Below, in pieces: positions 35,444 through 47,126 of a DNA stretch of 64,000 bases (its first letter is position 1; each line of letters opens with the position of its first letter). Location of the stretch: contig WHUX01000148.1 in assembly GCA_015179025.1 (NCBI GenBank), forward strand, positions 1 to 64,000. Direction: 5' to 3'. The position numbers and the translations under genes are program-made. The notes under the pieces were generated by a model. The model was not told the origin of the DNA, ran no database searches, and saw only the letters and a list, made by a program, of their open reading frames with translations. Source of the stretch: Terfezia claveryi. Its lineage: Eukaryota; Ascomycota; Pezizomycetes; Pezizales; Pezizaceae.

Positions 35444-36845
35444 TATGGTACTGAAGGCCCGCGGTGAGTGGTGGGGGAAGAAAAAAAAACGAGGAGAGAG
35501 ACGTTCGCTGCAGTCTGGTAGACCCTCTGCTTGTAGTTGATCAAGCGAGCGGTACTGGTACTGATTTCGCGAGGAACCGGTCCTACGGAGGGTGGAGGGT
35601 AAGAACCAGAATGAAGAGAGCCTGAAGGTAATTATATCATTGTCAGTACGATATTCCACATTAATATTAGCGAGTCTCCCGACTGAAGAATTTGATATAA
35701 GTGGAGAGTAGCTATAATCCGAGCAGAGCGTGTAGGCAGAAACGGGGTCATAATCTGAGTAGAGGTGAAGCAGGGGAATAAAATTGGGTAGACATTAACA
35801 CACTCAGGTTGGGGGGGGAACCTGATATTATACAATTGCATGCGAGTGTCAAATACCAACCCCCTCCTGTTTCACCACATCCCATCCCAATTTCACTCCA
35901 CTGGTGGGGTAAAATGTAGCCTAGCAGGTAGAATATAAAAATTTCCCGTACCAATCCCCGAAGCCACCGATCGCTGGCAGAGTCTCGAAATTTGCCTCCT
36001 GATCTGGGCCCCGCCTCGCAGCTGAGGACATATGCAGTGCCTCCACTTTTTCGCTAATGTAGTGCTCCATTAAGTATCCCCTTTTATGATAAGGCACGTT
36101 GGATGCAAGACGCTCAGGGTACCACTTGCAGCCGCTGACCTTTTATTTGAGAGATTATTTTGGCTTTCAATTCTGGTCTCCAATCGCACATAGACCCCTC
36201 CCCTGCTTCTCATTTCATGCGGGTTAGTTCGAACCCCGGTTTGATAATCGCCAAAACGTTACGATCGGCAATGGTCAATCTTGGATCTGTAGCCTGCAAA
36301 TGAATGATGTTCGGCTGGGGAATCTAAGATTCTGTGGCAGAGATTGCACTTTTTATATCTATAGTCGGCCTGTTGAAGGTGTCAGTCATCGTTAGCCACT
36401 CACGATATCAGCGTGGGTCCATGTGGATAGCAACCTTAAGAGGATCGATGTCGATGGTAGTAATAAACGGTAGATAGACTAAACCCCAAGGGCACTATCA
36501 CCATGGTAGACCTTAAATTTCTTTTTTGAACACACTATGAATTTGCAGGAAGGGCCATTCCAGTGACGTATCGAGTGTAGATGGCCATCTCAAAATTATC
36601 CCAGATCAGACCTCGAATTGAACGTTTGACGGGTCTGCTTGGCAAGGCTACCTACTCGTCTGGCGAAGCACTAAAGTGACCAGGGTGTTTTCAAGGCACG
36701 TTACGTGGCTACGGGTATTTTAAGTAGGTTAGTTTATTCCCCACTGCTCTTTCATTCTCTCACAACTCTACGGAGTACACTATAATATTCTCGCTGTCGG
36801 ATAATCTCTCGCTGTCGGATAAAATGAAAGCAAAAGGCACACGTT
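35444..36845. other. Upstream region of the alpha-glucosidase gene
   Basis: Should contain the promoter of the minus-strand glucosidase; a pyrimidine-rich leader (as read on the minus strand) precedes the start. No other gene supported. Confidence 0.5.
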
Positions 36846-37045
36846 CAGCATTATGGGGGGATATTGAGCAAGAATTGTATGGCAGGTTTCGGATACGGAA
36901 ATATTGGCAGACTGCTGCTCAGGCAATATGGACGGAATATAACTAGAGATTGCTTGCGGGGACTGATTCGCAATATGCCTGGCCGGCTACGTGCTGTTAT
37001 TGCAGCTGGTGGTTCAGCGATATATACCATATTATGTAAGTAGAT
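36846..37045 (+). pseudogene. Tc1/mariner transposase C-terminal fragment
   Basis: GDIEQELYGRFRIRKYWQTA and AAQAIWTEYN are followed by a stop; the next frame gives LRGLIRNMPGRLRAVIAAGG, the typical Tc1 C-terminal pattern (L-I-x-x-M-P-x-R-x-x-A-V-I-x-A-x-G-G). The catalytic part is absent. A TAGTCTGGTTGGCAC word lies 50 bp downstream (37096). Confidence 0.7.
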
Positions 37046-37146
37046 ACAAGGTAACTGAGGTTGACGACGATGTAGTTACCCTGATTTGGCAACGGTCTAG
37101 TCTGGTTGGCACTGGGCAAAGACCATAGTGCTATTAAAACTAAAAC

Positions 37147-37432
37147 TACAGATTTCTCGCGGTATCTAGGGTGTCCAGTTGCCGTTCCTCCTGTAGCCTA
37201 TCAGCAGTATTCTTCAGTGTTGCTATGGACGTCAAGCGGTTTAAACGTTTGACCCGAGACACAGACTTGCCATTAATCACCTCGCCATAACCTTTCTCCC
37301 GTTGCTTATATTTCTTAGCCGCTAATATTGTTATTCCTTTCCAATTTTTTTTAGTAGCTCGCCTAAGGTCTCTATCCTTATCCGCTACAATACCCCAAGC
37401 ACTCTAAGCTTTCAATGATGTCCCAAGCTTCT
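37147..37432 (-). pseudogene. Unrecognised coding remnant, likely transposon-derived
   Basis: A minus-strand frame without a start, between stops, reads AWGIVADKDRDLRRATKKNW, then ITILAAKKYKQREKGYGEVI and a helical Leu/Arg tail. The composition is protein-like, but I do not know the family. It lies between transposon fragments. Confidence 0.35.
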
Positions 37433-38315
37433 TTTACCTACAGGAGCATTACCCTCCAACATTACATTGGGCTGTCTAGTTTCTTTCAGCGTTACGGGAG
37501 AGGAGGTAATAATTTTTGAGAGTCATGGGCCTGTGCAGTAGCTTGACTTGTATACTTTGGAGTTGGATGGGAGCAGAGTTGGTTCTCATAAAGATCAACA
37601 ACTAGGGATGAATTGTTTTGATAAATCAATTGGTTGGAACAGCCAGATCCACACTGTTGATTGAATCTGTATCATAAGCAGTTTTGATACCGTGGGATAA
37701 TTGGAGTGAAAATTGGTAAATTGTAAGAGGGTAACATGGATTGGTATCAGCAATGGAGAATACAGAATCACCGAACTAACAAATTCTGAAACGAATTTTG
37801 CAAAGGGATTAAGTCGTGCAGGTTTAATATCATTCGATCCCCGAATCTCGTGAATGTCACCTCTTCTTCCTACAATCATAGCAACACCAAACCACCAGTG
37901 ATCCTGCGCTGCAGTACTTGACATACCGAAGAATACCTAGTGCTCCTGTAGGGAGAAATTTTGGGTCATAGAACGCTCGAAGCGCTTTGGGATAAGCATG
38001 GAACCTTGAGCAAGCTACCTTCAGTAAATTGACCGGACACAATAAAGATGGAGGATAAGAATGTCAAAGAAATTAGGAAAGGTTAATGGAAATACGACTG
38101 GTGGCAAGGTATGGCTAGGCTATACATATCTAGTGCGAACCTGCAGTTTCTCGCTCTAGTTACAGCAAATCTAAAGCTGGAGAGAAATGGCATGCTAAAC
38201 ATGCAGGGTTCAACTTGCTTTACTCTCTCCACCAGAGCTCCAAAGGTTATAATTCTATCAATATGGAGATATTGAATAACCAATTGGAACACTATTTTCC
38301 TTTTTCCAGAGGGGC

Positions 38316-38720
38316 ATGACCCCCCTTTATCTCTTGCAGGGCCCTCTCAGAGATCTTTCATTTATATCCCTTCGATTAATCCACCCCGCGCTCTCGTGGG
38401 GACCGTGGATAGGTGTGCCTATCCCACTGGATTCTTCTCGAGCCGAACCCTGCCTAGGAGCGTACTTGTCTGCGGATGGCCCTACTCATTACTCTGATAC
38501 CCTCATAAGTGGCCGTTGGCTGGTCGCCGGGCTGGACCCGATGTGGGCCGACCTTGCCGCTACCTTGGCTGTCAACTGTCTCATTGCCCGATACGATAGG
38601 CTGCGATCCAGAATACAGCTGAGTCAAGGGGTGAACGATCCTGAAGCCCCAAAGCGATTAGCGATCTGGACCTCGATGTGCTCGCATCAGCTTGACCAAG
38701 GTGTTTTTGCCTACCATTGA
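38316..38720 (+). CDS. Unrecognised ORF, 134 aa
   Basis: The frame is GC-richer than its surroundings and has a balanced amino-acid composition (WGPWIGVPIPLDSSRAEPC; GLDPMWADLAATLAVNCLIA), which gives some support to coding origin. No known domain, no signal peptide, and no typical intron sites that extend it. The pieces around it are transposon remnants, so it may be a gene fragment. Confidence 0.3.
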   Translation: MTPLYLLQGPLRDLSFISLRLIHPALSWGPWIGVPIPLDSSRAEPCLGAYLSADGPTHYSDTLISGRWLVAGLDPMWADLAATLAVNCLIARYDRLRSRIQLSQGVNDPEAPKRLAIWTSMCSHQLDQGVFAYH

Positions 38721-38990
38721 GTCTGTCAGGATTAACTTACAACATGCCGTGATCGCGGTGGCTTTCAATGTTCCAATAGGCCTAGGCCTTGTCTCTCTTC
38801 GTCGGCTAATGAGGCAAGCTCTCTAGGCATGTGCCACCTTCGGCGTTATCGGCATAGAAATCCCCTTCTGACGTGCCGCTGATGCCTAGGTACCGTATAC
38901 CATCGGTGAAGGTGAGTCTCCACCCGGTGCCTCAGTTTGGTCTCCCGTATCCCCCATGGTAGCTGGGTTGCTTGGTCAGATCTTTAAATA

Positions 38991-39679
38991 CAGTCGAACC
39001 CCTCTTTATTGGAACCCCTCTTGCTGGATATCCCCTATTATTGGATAGAGTCCGCCGGCCCGATATTGGGCTGTGCATACCTATTGGATACTTCGACTAT
39101 TAAATGGATAGCATATTCTCAAGCCTGTAACCTCTTGTATACATAGTAAATATAACCTTTATTGGATAGCGTATTTCAGGGATTAACACTGCGTTTTTTT
39201 AAAAGTATATCGTTTCTACACCCCATAACTCCCGCACAATACCTCCTGAGCAGCAGTTCGACTGCCCACCATGTCCAAGAAGCATCGGCAAGGAAATTGC
39301 AACAGTCTACTGAGTAATTATAATATTCAGTAGCAAGAAGATGGTCCAATGTATGAATTAGATGTGTTCTCGTGCCTAGACTGATTTATTTGATGGTAGC
39401 TTGAATCAATTAGATAGCGTGCTCAAAACGTTTTAGGATATAGAGCTTGCACCAGGTGAGCTATCCCGTCCCCAATCATATTTGCTTCCATTGTACTCTG
39501 TACCTCCGTAGGTCTTGATTTTAATTTTTATCCGCATGTACAGAGTACTTCAATCCATTCCTGTGTGCTCAATATCATCACATGATTCATTGTCCCCTAT
39601 GCACTGCCGTTGCGAAAACCCGACATATTGGAATACGACCTTCTAGCCCCAATCGTATCCAATAAGAGGGGTTCGACTG
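38991..39679. mobile_element. 689-bp pogo-like deletion derivative
   Basis: The left end CAGTCGAACCCCTCTTTATT (after TA at 38989-38990) and its complement ending at 39679 are terminal inverted repeats; the right flank reads GT rather than TA. A further TATTGGATA word is repeated inside the left end. A start-like MSKKHRQGNCNSLL (ATG at 39270) and a remote ELAPGELSRPQSYLLPLYS segment near 39449 may be the two ends of a lost transposase. Confidence 0.7.
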
Positions 39680-40094
39680 GTGGCTTGTGGTGGGGTGGTG
39701 ATGAGGTGTGACAATTTTTTTAAGAAAAAAACCTCAGAATGATCTGTGACAGGACGAGTCCATGGTAGGAAAACAACTCCAAGTCACCTCTATCCATAGG
39801 CCACCTGCCAGTCCGATATGCTGGACGAGGTGAAGGTAGTGGGCACAAATTACACCAGCCAGTGCTAGATAAAATACACGTGACCAAGGGACGTTATTCC
39901 GATCATGATTTGGAGTTTTCCACCTTCGACATTCAATGAAAGTTAGGATGACAGTCGAAGGGTTTATCTAGTGTTATTCCGATAGATAGGCCCCAAAGAC
40001 ACAATTGCGGGCATGAACACCTCCGCATCAAAAGTCCAATTCGAATTCATAACAAGGTGGCCTCTCGCAATCCCACATACATACATATATGTTC

Positions 40095-40220
40095 TGGTCC
40101 GTTCCGGGATTCCAGGCCATACCGGTATGGACCGGGCCGTTCCAGGATTGCCCGGGCCATACCGGTATGGCCCCCCATACCGGTATGGACCGGGCCGTTG
40201 CGAGATTGCGAGATTACCCA
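40095..40220. repeat. Palindromic CCATACCGGTATGG cluster
   Basis: Three copies of CCATACCGGTATGG, a perfect palindrome, are separated by GGACCGGGCCGTTCC-type spacers. The same cluster is at 50515-50655 and, inverted, at 59745-59870 near the right end of the big element. Confidence 0.85.
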
Positions 40221-40599
40221 GGCCGTTCCGGGATGGCATAAATATTCATATCTTCTTATATTTCCTTACGCATTTGGCCTAACCAACGTAAATCATTTGA
40301 TGCTATATTCCTAGATTCATGTCTACCTTAACCTATACCCTCTACGCAGTCACCATCCCATTCCAAACTCCAACACAAATAGTCTCCCAGCATAGCCGCG
40401 CTTGTTCTTGTAGTTCACCTGCATTATATGCATTTTGAAATAATCCATTTTATTCTCACGATTATCTAATAAGGCTATCTAACACGCTGCACCCCAAAAC
40501 CCCCATCTGTACCAGCCTTCACATCCGCATCCCTAGAATCCTAGATTCGCCGTCCATATGAGCCTGCAATTCACTGTCCATATTAGCCTGGATATCCGC

Positions 40600-40935
40600 T
40601 AGAATTGAGGAAGCAAATCAGCCTAGCAAATCAGCCTAGAATCGAGCGAGCAAATCAGCCTAGAATCGAGCAAGCAAATCAGCCTAGAATCGAGCGAGGA
40701 AATCAGCCTAGAATTGAGCGAGGAAATCAGCAGAGAATTGAGCAAGGATATCACCGAATCGAGCAAGGAAATCAGCCTACAATCGAGCGAGTAAATCAGT
40801 GAGAAAATGAGCGAGCAAACCAGCGTAGAATTGAGCAAGCAAATCAGCCTAGAATTGAGAGAGGAAATCAGCAGAGAATTGAGCAAGGAAATCACCACTG
40901 GCATACAATCGAGCAAGGAAATCAGTCTAGAATCT
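40600..40935. repeat. 24-bp tandem repeat (GAGCGAGCAAATCAGCCTAG core)
   Basis: About 13 degenerate units with the core GAGCGAGCAAATCAGCCTAG. Since 24 is a multiple of three, long IERANQPR-type repeats open in one frame, but nothing else supports translation. The reverse complement shares TTTGCTCGCTC with the neighbouring 29-bp minisatellite, so the two arrays look like inverted relatives. Second copy of the array at 51018-51345; shorter ones at 43083-43275 and 54045-54225. Confidence 0.85.
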
Positions 40936-40971
40936 TATGTCAAAAGGCAAAACGAGTTACCCCAGTTCACT

Positions 40972-41205
40972 ATACTCCGAGCGCCATCACACTACTTCTT
41001 AGGTCGCCCTCGTTGTAGACTTGTGGTTTGGTGGAGATATAGTGAACTGAAGCATTAAGGAATGGATACCCGACAACCCTGCTCCCGGTCCGCCGACAGT
41101 GATATTAAGGCAATTAACTTCTTGCCTCCACTGGGAATCGAACTCGGGCCCTCAATAAATAAACATAAACCGTAAAGTAAAGAACTTACCACTGCGCTAT
41201 GCCTA
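40972..41205 (-). repeat. tRNA-like SINE, copy 1
   Basis: On the minus strand an A box TAGCGCAGTGG (41188-41198) is followed 44 bp later by a B-box-like AGTTCGATTCCC (41133-41144), a layout of an internal RNA polymerase III promoter. The tRNA-like part has degenerate stems, so it is not a working tRNA. It continues into a tRNA-unrelated tail ending in an inverted pair AGTTCACTATA / TATAGTGAACT (40974 and 41035). Confidence 0.6.
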
Positions 41206-41334
41206 CTGTCAGTTTCAAACACTATAGTGCTATATTCTGCTAAAACTCGTTACTTTTTCTACTTGCCAATTCAATTGTAGAGACAGGCGCATAGAGATAG
41301 GAAACATACAGTGACAGGAAACATACAGTAGCAT

Positions 41335-43015
41335 GGATATTTGCTCGCTCTATATGCCAGCCTAGATATTTGCTCGCCCTATATGCCAGCTTGGATATTT
41401 GCTCGTTCTACATGCCAGCCTGGATATTCGTTCGCTCTATATATCGGCCTGGATATTCACTCGCTCTATATGTTAGCCTGGATATTCGCTCGCTTAATAT
41501 GCCTGCCTGGATATTCGCTCGCCCCATATATCAGCCTGGATATTTGCTTGCCCCATATATCAGCCTGAATATTTGCTCGCCCCAGATATCAGCCTGGATA
41601 TTTGCTGGCCCTAGATATTAGCCTGGATAACCCCCTCCGGTGAGCCTGGATATTCCCCCTATATCTCGCTGGATATTCGCTCGCTCCATATGCCAACCTG
41701 AATATTCGCTCGCGCTGGATATCAGCCTGGATATTCCCCCTATATCTCGCTGGATATTCACTCGCTCCATATGCCAACCTGAATATTCGCTCGCGCTAGA
41801 TATCAGCCTGGATATTCGCTTGCCCTGGATATCAGCCTGCATATTCGCTCGCCCTAGATATTAGCCTGGATATTCGCTCGCTCCATATGCCAGCCTGAAT
41901 ATTCGCTCGCTCTATATGTTAGCCTGGATATTCGCTCGCTCTACATGTTAGCCTGGATATTCGCTCGCTCTATATGTTAGCCTGGATATTCGCTCGCTCT
42001 ATATGTTAGCCTGGATATTCGCTCGCTCTATATGTTAGCCTGGATATTCGCTCGCTCTATATGTCAGCCTGGATATTCGCTCGCCCTGGATATCAGCCTA
42101 TATATTTGCTCGACCTAGATATCAGCCTGGATATTTGCTCGCTCTATATGTCAGCCTGAATATTCGCTCGCCTAATATGTCAGCCTGGATATTCGCTCGC
42201 CCTATATGTCAGCCTGGATATTCGCTTGCCCTATATATCAGCCTGGATATTTGCTTGCCCCATATATCAGCCTGGATATTTGCTCGCCCCCTATATCAGC
42301 CTGGATATTTGCTCGCTCTATATGCCAGCCTGGATATTTGCTCGCTCTATATGCCAGCCTAGATATTCGCTCGCCCTGGATATCAGCCTGGATATTAGCT
42401 CGCCCTGGATATCAGCCTGCATATTCGCTCGCCCTAGATATTAGCCTGGATATTCGCTCGCTCCATATGCCAGCCTGAATATTCGCTCGCTCTATATGTT
42501 AGCCTGGATATTCGCTCGCTCTACATGTTAGCCTGGATATTCGCTCGCTCTATATGTTAGCCTGGATATTCGCTCGCTCTACATGTCAGCCTGGATATTC
42601 GCTCGCCCTGGATATCAGCCTATATATTTGCTCGACCTAGATATCAGCCTGGATATTTGCTCACTCTATATGTCAGCCTGAATATTCGCTCGCCTAATAT
42701 GTCAGCCTGGATATTCGCTCGCCCTATATGTCAGCCTGGATATTCGCTTGCCCTATATGTCAGCTTGGATATTTGCTCGCTCTAGATATCAGCCTGGATA
42801 ACCGCCTCCGGTGAGCCTGGATATTCCCCTATATCTCGCTGGATATTCGCTCGCTCCATATGCCAACCTGAATATTCGCTCGCGCTGGATATCAGCCTGG
42901 ATATTCCCCCTATATCTCGCTGGATATTCACTCGCTCCATATGCCAACCTGAATATTCACTCGCGCTGGATATCAGCCTGGATATTCGCTTGCCCTATAT
43001 GTCAGCTGGGATATT
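41335..43015. repeat. 29-bp minisatellite, copy 1
   Basis: Roughly 57 units of a 29-bp repeat with core GCCTGGATATTCGCTCGCTC followed by TATATGTTA. Variants (CCCTGGATATCA, CCCCATATATCA, TTCCCCCTATATCTCGCTGG) are arranged in higher-order blocks, for example the segment near 42085-42250 recurs near 42595-42760. Many frames open through it because the period is not a multiple of three; none is a credible gene. There are no unique spacers, so this is not a CRISPR-like array. Confidence 0.95.
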
Positions 43016-43517
43016 CGATTGCCGGTACAATACGGGAGAAAATAAATAACAACTTCGTACCAATTGAAATTGGCAACTTCGTTGCCAATAATCGAGCAAG
43101 CAAATCAGCATATAATCGAGCGAGCAAATCAGCCTAGAATCGAGCACCAAATCAGCATACCATTGAGTGAGCAAATCAGCCTAGAATCGAGCAAGCAAAT
43201 CAGTGAGAAAATGAGCGAGCAAATGAGCGAGAAAATGAGCGAGCAAACCAGGGTAGAATTGAGCGAGCAAAATTATTTGGAAGGAATGAACAGGAGAAAA
43301 GCTCTAAGTCCCAGCCGGGCACACCTTGGAAATAGGGACTTGCCGTGTCTTGCCGCCAGCCATTACAGTCGGATCGACTGGCGCTGCCTTAAAACCAGAT
43401 TACATGTCTTACCTACAATCATCCCGCCACGTCGGTTGGGGCTCCTCCTGCAATTGGCAAAACCTAGCACAAAGGAGGAAATACCCATATATGGGAAACG
43501 AATGAGAAGACAAATAT

Positions 43518-43769
43518 ATAGAAATGATGGTTTTTCGGCCTCTATATATGCATGCAATTCATGCTTCCGCTAGCTCTAGATATTGGTGTTTTGTATGCTT
43601 CATATAGCACCAGCGGAAGCATGCAAAACACCAATACCTAGAGCTAGCGAAAGCATGAAAACCACCAATATATAGCGCCAGCGGAAGCATATAAAACACC
43701 AATATCTAGAGCCAGCGGAAGCATGAATTGCATGCATATATAGAGGCCGAAAAGCCATCATTTCTATAT
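43518..43769. repeat. About 250-bp foldback hairpin, copy 1
   Basis: The outer arms AGAAATGATGG...CGGCCTCTATATATGC (left) and the complement (right) form a long stem; the centre holds four inverted or direct copies of a unit with CATGCTTCCGCTGGC and ATATTGGTGTTTT. Related units recur near 46325-46400. Equivalent at 54474-54725. Confidence 0.85.
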
Positions 43770-43786
43770 CCCATGGACCACTAATA

Positions 43787-44622
43787 CACTCAAACCTTGC
43801 TATACCGGACTGCATAAATCCGCTGTAATCTGTCCGGTATAGCTAATATCTGTTATAGGAAATAGCGTGGGGTCTGTTCTAGGGTGCTTCAGATATTGTT
43901 TACCTTACCTATACAACCGTTCCCTTATCACTACCGGAACCAACTCTCAATAAGTAAATACTCGAGTTGAAAATTAGTTGAAGAGTATCTTGACTATAAT
44001 GATGATGGAGTAAATACTACTATGTTTAGATATTGAGGACAGCGAGGAGGAAGATCTTGAGGACCTTTTTGCGCCACCTCCTATACCTCCAATTACAACT
44101 GCTCAAGTACGCTCTCACCTTACTGAGCTTATTCGGCATTTGGAGGCTCTTACAGTTTCAGAACTTCCTGGAGGAAAGCCCCATCTTAATATCTTTGATG
44201 TTAGCTATCATCTTGAACAAGCTCTTACTGGCAATATGCATAAGACACGTGTTCAGCGTCTTTATTACTGATTGGTTTTCACCGGTAGTATCCTCATTTC
44301 AACGTCTATAAGTGTAGATTATGTTCTACTGTTTTGTTCTATAGCTGTTCCATTTCGTGGTTGCACTATTTTGTATTCTTTTCTATGCTATTGTGTTGTT
44401 TTGAGGCTTTACTACTGTTACCATTCCGTTATAGCAATTACATTTACCTGTAATAATCCCTGTAACAATCCTTGTAACCCCTTACCAGCCCATCCAGTAC
44501 AGTATCCGGTATAGCAAGTAGATGCCTCACCTAAATGGTTGAAAATGGAAAATTTTGACCTGAGCTATCCGGTATACCAAGGGATCCACTATAGCGAGGT
44601 CCGGTATAGCAAGGTTTGAGTG
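43787..44622 (+). mobile_element. 836-bp pogo-like element, copy 1
   Basis: Ends CACTCAAACCTTGCTATACC and complement, flanked by TA (43785-43786, 44623-44624). Inside, a plus-strand frame (about 44025-44271) reads DIEDSEEEDLEDLFAPPPIP, then TTAQVRSHLTELIRHLEALT and GNMHKTRVQRLYY with a TGA. The short CCGGTATAGC-type words recur near both ends. Only a C-terminal transposase-like part is left. Assignment to pogo/Fot1 rests on TA target, end style and acidic C-terminal segment. Confidence 0.75.
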
Positions 44623-44835
44623 TACAAGCTCCACGTGTATTGCAGCAGCAACTAAGCCAGAAGCAGTAACAACACCAACAGTTGGCGGGTACTGGCCTCT
44701 CGATAGATACCCCTGTAGCACAACATCCTCTCTTGTATAACATCTTCTATAGTACAACATTCTATAGCTAGAATAGCATACATCCACAGAATAACATCCA
44801 TAACATCTACCCATAAACACAACACCTCTATCAAT

Positions 44836-45243
44836 ATGCTTTACTTTATTATCATCTTCCTTACCATGTTGGCGGCAACTTTGGCCACTACCATAACTAC
44901 GGCCAGACAGACGACCATTAATAGTCGAATAGATCTTAATGCAAAGCTGCAAAGATCTATAGATCTTGATGCAAAGCTGCAAAGATCTATAGATCTACAA
45001 GTTCTGGCGGAGTTTAAGGAGGAACACGTTTTACGGTATTGCACTGACCAATTGAAGCGTCTGCGTGTCGAGGAATACTGCCATGAGCAATTGACACATC
45101 TTCAAGAAGAAAATGTGCAAATACTACCCTTACTAGCCTATCGTCCTCGTCACCTATTTTCTTTGTTAAAAAAGAAAAAAGTTAGGTGGGCTGACGGGTG
45201 GGTTGACCCTGATTGTGGGTCAACAACGGATGCTGATAAATAG
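44836..45243 (+). CDS. 135-aa ORF of the duplicated element, probably not under selection
   Basis: The frame starts with MLYFIIIFLTMLAATLATTI and contains a twice-repeated KLQRSIDL segment, a helical ADQ/ERL-rich middle and a KKKKVRWADGWV tail. The second copy (55792-56199) keeps the frame, but of the differences I can see most change the amino acid (A/V, A/V, H/R, H/R, L/P, P/L, K/E), which argues against selection on the protein. Family unknown. Confidence 0.35.
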   Translation: MLYFIIIFLTMLAATLATTITTARQTTINSRIDLNAKLQRSIDLDAKLQRSIDLQVLAEFKEEHVLRYCTDQLKRLRVEEYCHEQLTHLQEENVQILPLLAYRPRHLFSLLKKKKVRWADGWVDPDCGSTTDADK

Positions 45244-45326
45244 GATGATTGGAAGGGATCATGGAAAAAAAAAAAATATTACAAAAAAAAAAAAAAAAAA
45301 AAAAAGTGGAGTTGGTTCTTTTTCTG

Positions 45327-46022
45327 GGGGGGAGTTATTATGGGAGAGCTGGTAGAGGGAGGGCTTGGAGGGGAGTTATTGTAAGGAGAGCTAGTGGCGG
45401 GAGAGCTTGGGGGGGTTATTGTATAAGAGCTGGTAGTGGGAGGGACTGGTAACGGGGGCAAGGGCTGGCGGCGGGAGGGACTGGGGGCGGGGGCAAGGGC
45501 TGGCGACGGGAGGGACTGGCAGTGGGGGCTGGCGGCAGGGGCAAGGGCTGGCGGCGGGAGGGACTGGCGGCGGGAGGGACTGACGGTGGGGGCGCTGGTG
45601 GCGGGAGGGACTGACGGTGGGGGCGCTGGCAGCGGGAGGGACTGGGGGGTGGGGTTGGCGGCGGGGGCAAGGGCTGGCAGCGGGAGAGACTGGCGGCGGG
45701 AGGGACTGGGGGTGGGAGGGGAGGGGAGGGCTGGCGGCGGGGAGAGCTGGCAGCGGGGGCTGGTGGCGGGAGGGGAGGGCTGGCGGCGGGAGGGACTGGG
45801 GGCGGGAGGGGGAGGTGGGGCAGGGGGTAGGGGGGTAGGGGGGTAGGGGGAGAGGTGGGGTAGGGGGGTAGAGGAGGAGGTGGGGGAGGTAGAGAGGTGG
45901 AGTAGGGGGGGTAGGGGGGGAGGTGGGGAGGTGGGGTAGGGAGGGAGGTGGGGAGGTGGGGTAGGGGGGGTAGGGGGGGAGGTAGGGAGGTGGGGCAGGG
46001 GGTAGGAAGGGAGGGGGAGGGT
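45327..46022. repeat. G-rich satellite after an A-tract, copy 1
   Basis: An A run of over 20 (about 45283-45304) is followed by about 700 bp in which the plus strand is almost only G with some A and T (units such as GGCGGGAGGGACTGG, then GGGAGGTGGGGTAGG). Many G-quadruplex-capable runs. Copy 2 at about 56272-56816 is shorter. Confidence 0.9.
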
Positions 46023-46189
46023 TTTTTTCTTTGTATTCTTATTTTCCTATCTTCTTATATATCGTGACTGGCTAGGGCTAGGCTCTTTGGGTGATAAAAG
46101 TAAGTACCTTACTCCTTATACCTTTGCTATAGATGTTAACCAACCTACATACCATATAGGCAACGGCAGTAGTAAACTTTAGGTTTGTA

Positions 46190-46270
46190 TCTATTTCTAT
46201 TATCTATTTCTATTATCCATTTCTATTTTCTATTTCTATTATTTATTTCTATTATCATTTCTATAATCTA
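46190..46270. repeat. TCTATTTCTATTA tandem repeat, copy 1
   Basis: About six units of TCTATTTCTATTA with small changes; equivalent at about 56985-57065. Confidence 0.8.
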
Positions 46271-46489
46271 TATACATAATAAACAATAGGGAAATTTACA
46301 ATGAGTGCATGTATACTGGTATTTTGCATGCTTCCGCTGGCACTATATATTGGTGTTTTTCATGCTTTTGCCAGCTCTAGATATTGGTGTGTTTCATGCT
46401 AGGAAGTATGATGGAAGTGGACGCTGACTGAGGCAGATGATTTCTCATATGGATGCAGATATACAGGCTAAGAAGGACCCCCGCATCTC

Positions 46490-46625
46490 CCGCTTGTCTC
46501 CCGCTTGCTCAATCCCCATACCCACTTGCTCAATCCCCCACTTGCTCAATTCTCATACCCACTTGCTCAATCCCCCGCTTGCTCAATCCTCATACCCACT
46601 TGCTCAATCCCCCGCTTGCTTAACA
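46490..46625. repeat. CTTGCTCAATCCCC tandem repeat, copy 1
   Basis: Seven to eight units alternating CTTGCTCAATCCCC and CTTGCTCAATCCTCATACCCA. Equivalent at about 57290-57418. Confidence 0.85.
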
Positions 46626-46637
46626 TCCTGCTAGCTC

Positions 46638-47126
46638 TTATATTGAATTCGTACATAGGTGTGGCCCTGATCCAGTATGACAATGGGCAGTACATGAACG
46701 TCCTTCTTTTTTGCATTGGCAGCGACGGTCAGAACATAGGCCTTTGCATTTGCAGCGAACTATAGATCCAGCAGAGGCAAGACGTGCAACTTCATACAGC
46801 AACTTTGGTTTTTGACTTTGCCATTCTAATGGAATAGACTCAAGGTAGGCTGGTCTAATACTGGAAGGAAGCCGCTCCAATTCGCTAGTGGGATAGTATC
46901 AATCTAACAGGCCATATTCACTATATAGCTGATGTCGGTCAGGATGAGGCTTGTAGATAACTCTACAAAAAATTCGGCGATAGTCGGTAGAAGCTCGATC
47001 AATACCAGGAATTCGTAAGCTGACGAGATCACCTATTATGAAGGTATCTATTTTGTGCTGTTGAATATATCGATTTGCTATTTTCTTCCGAGCTGTTTCT
47101 GTACGTTTACGGACTTTTGCTAGCAT
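46638..47126 (-). pseudogene. 3-prime end of the integrase gene, truncated copy 1
   Basis: Homologous to the last part of the gene in copy 2: KVRKRTETARKKIANRYIQQ, the IPGIDRASTDYRRI segment and the Cys-rich tail IVRCKCKGLCSDRRCQCKKE. A stop interrupts the frame near 46898-46900 (TAG where the other copy reads through). Homology stops at 47127, so the integrase core is missing. Confidence 0.8.

Noticed and set aside
40605..40802. IERANQPR repeat protein
   Set aside because: The 24-bp period keeps one frame open, but there is no start context or non-repeat coding part, and the frame is not kept in the minor arrays.
45249..45846. Gly/Arg-rich frames in the G-rich satellite
   Set aside because: Composition artefact of G-rich DNA.
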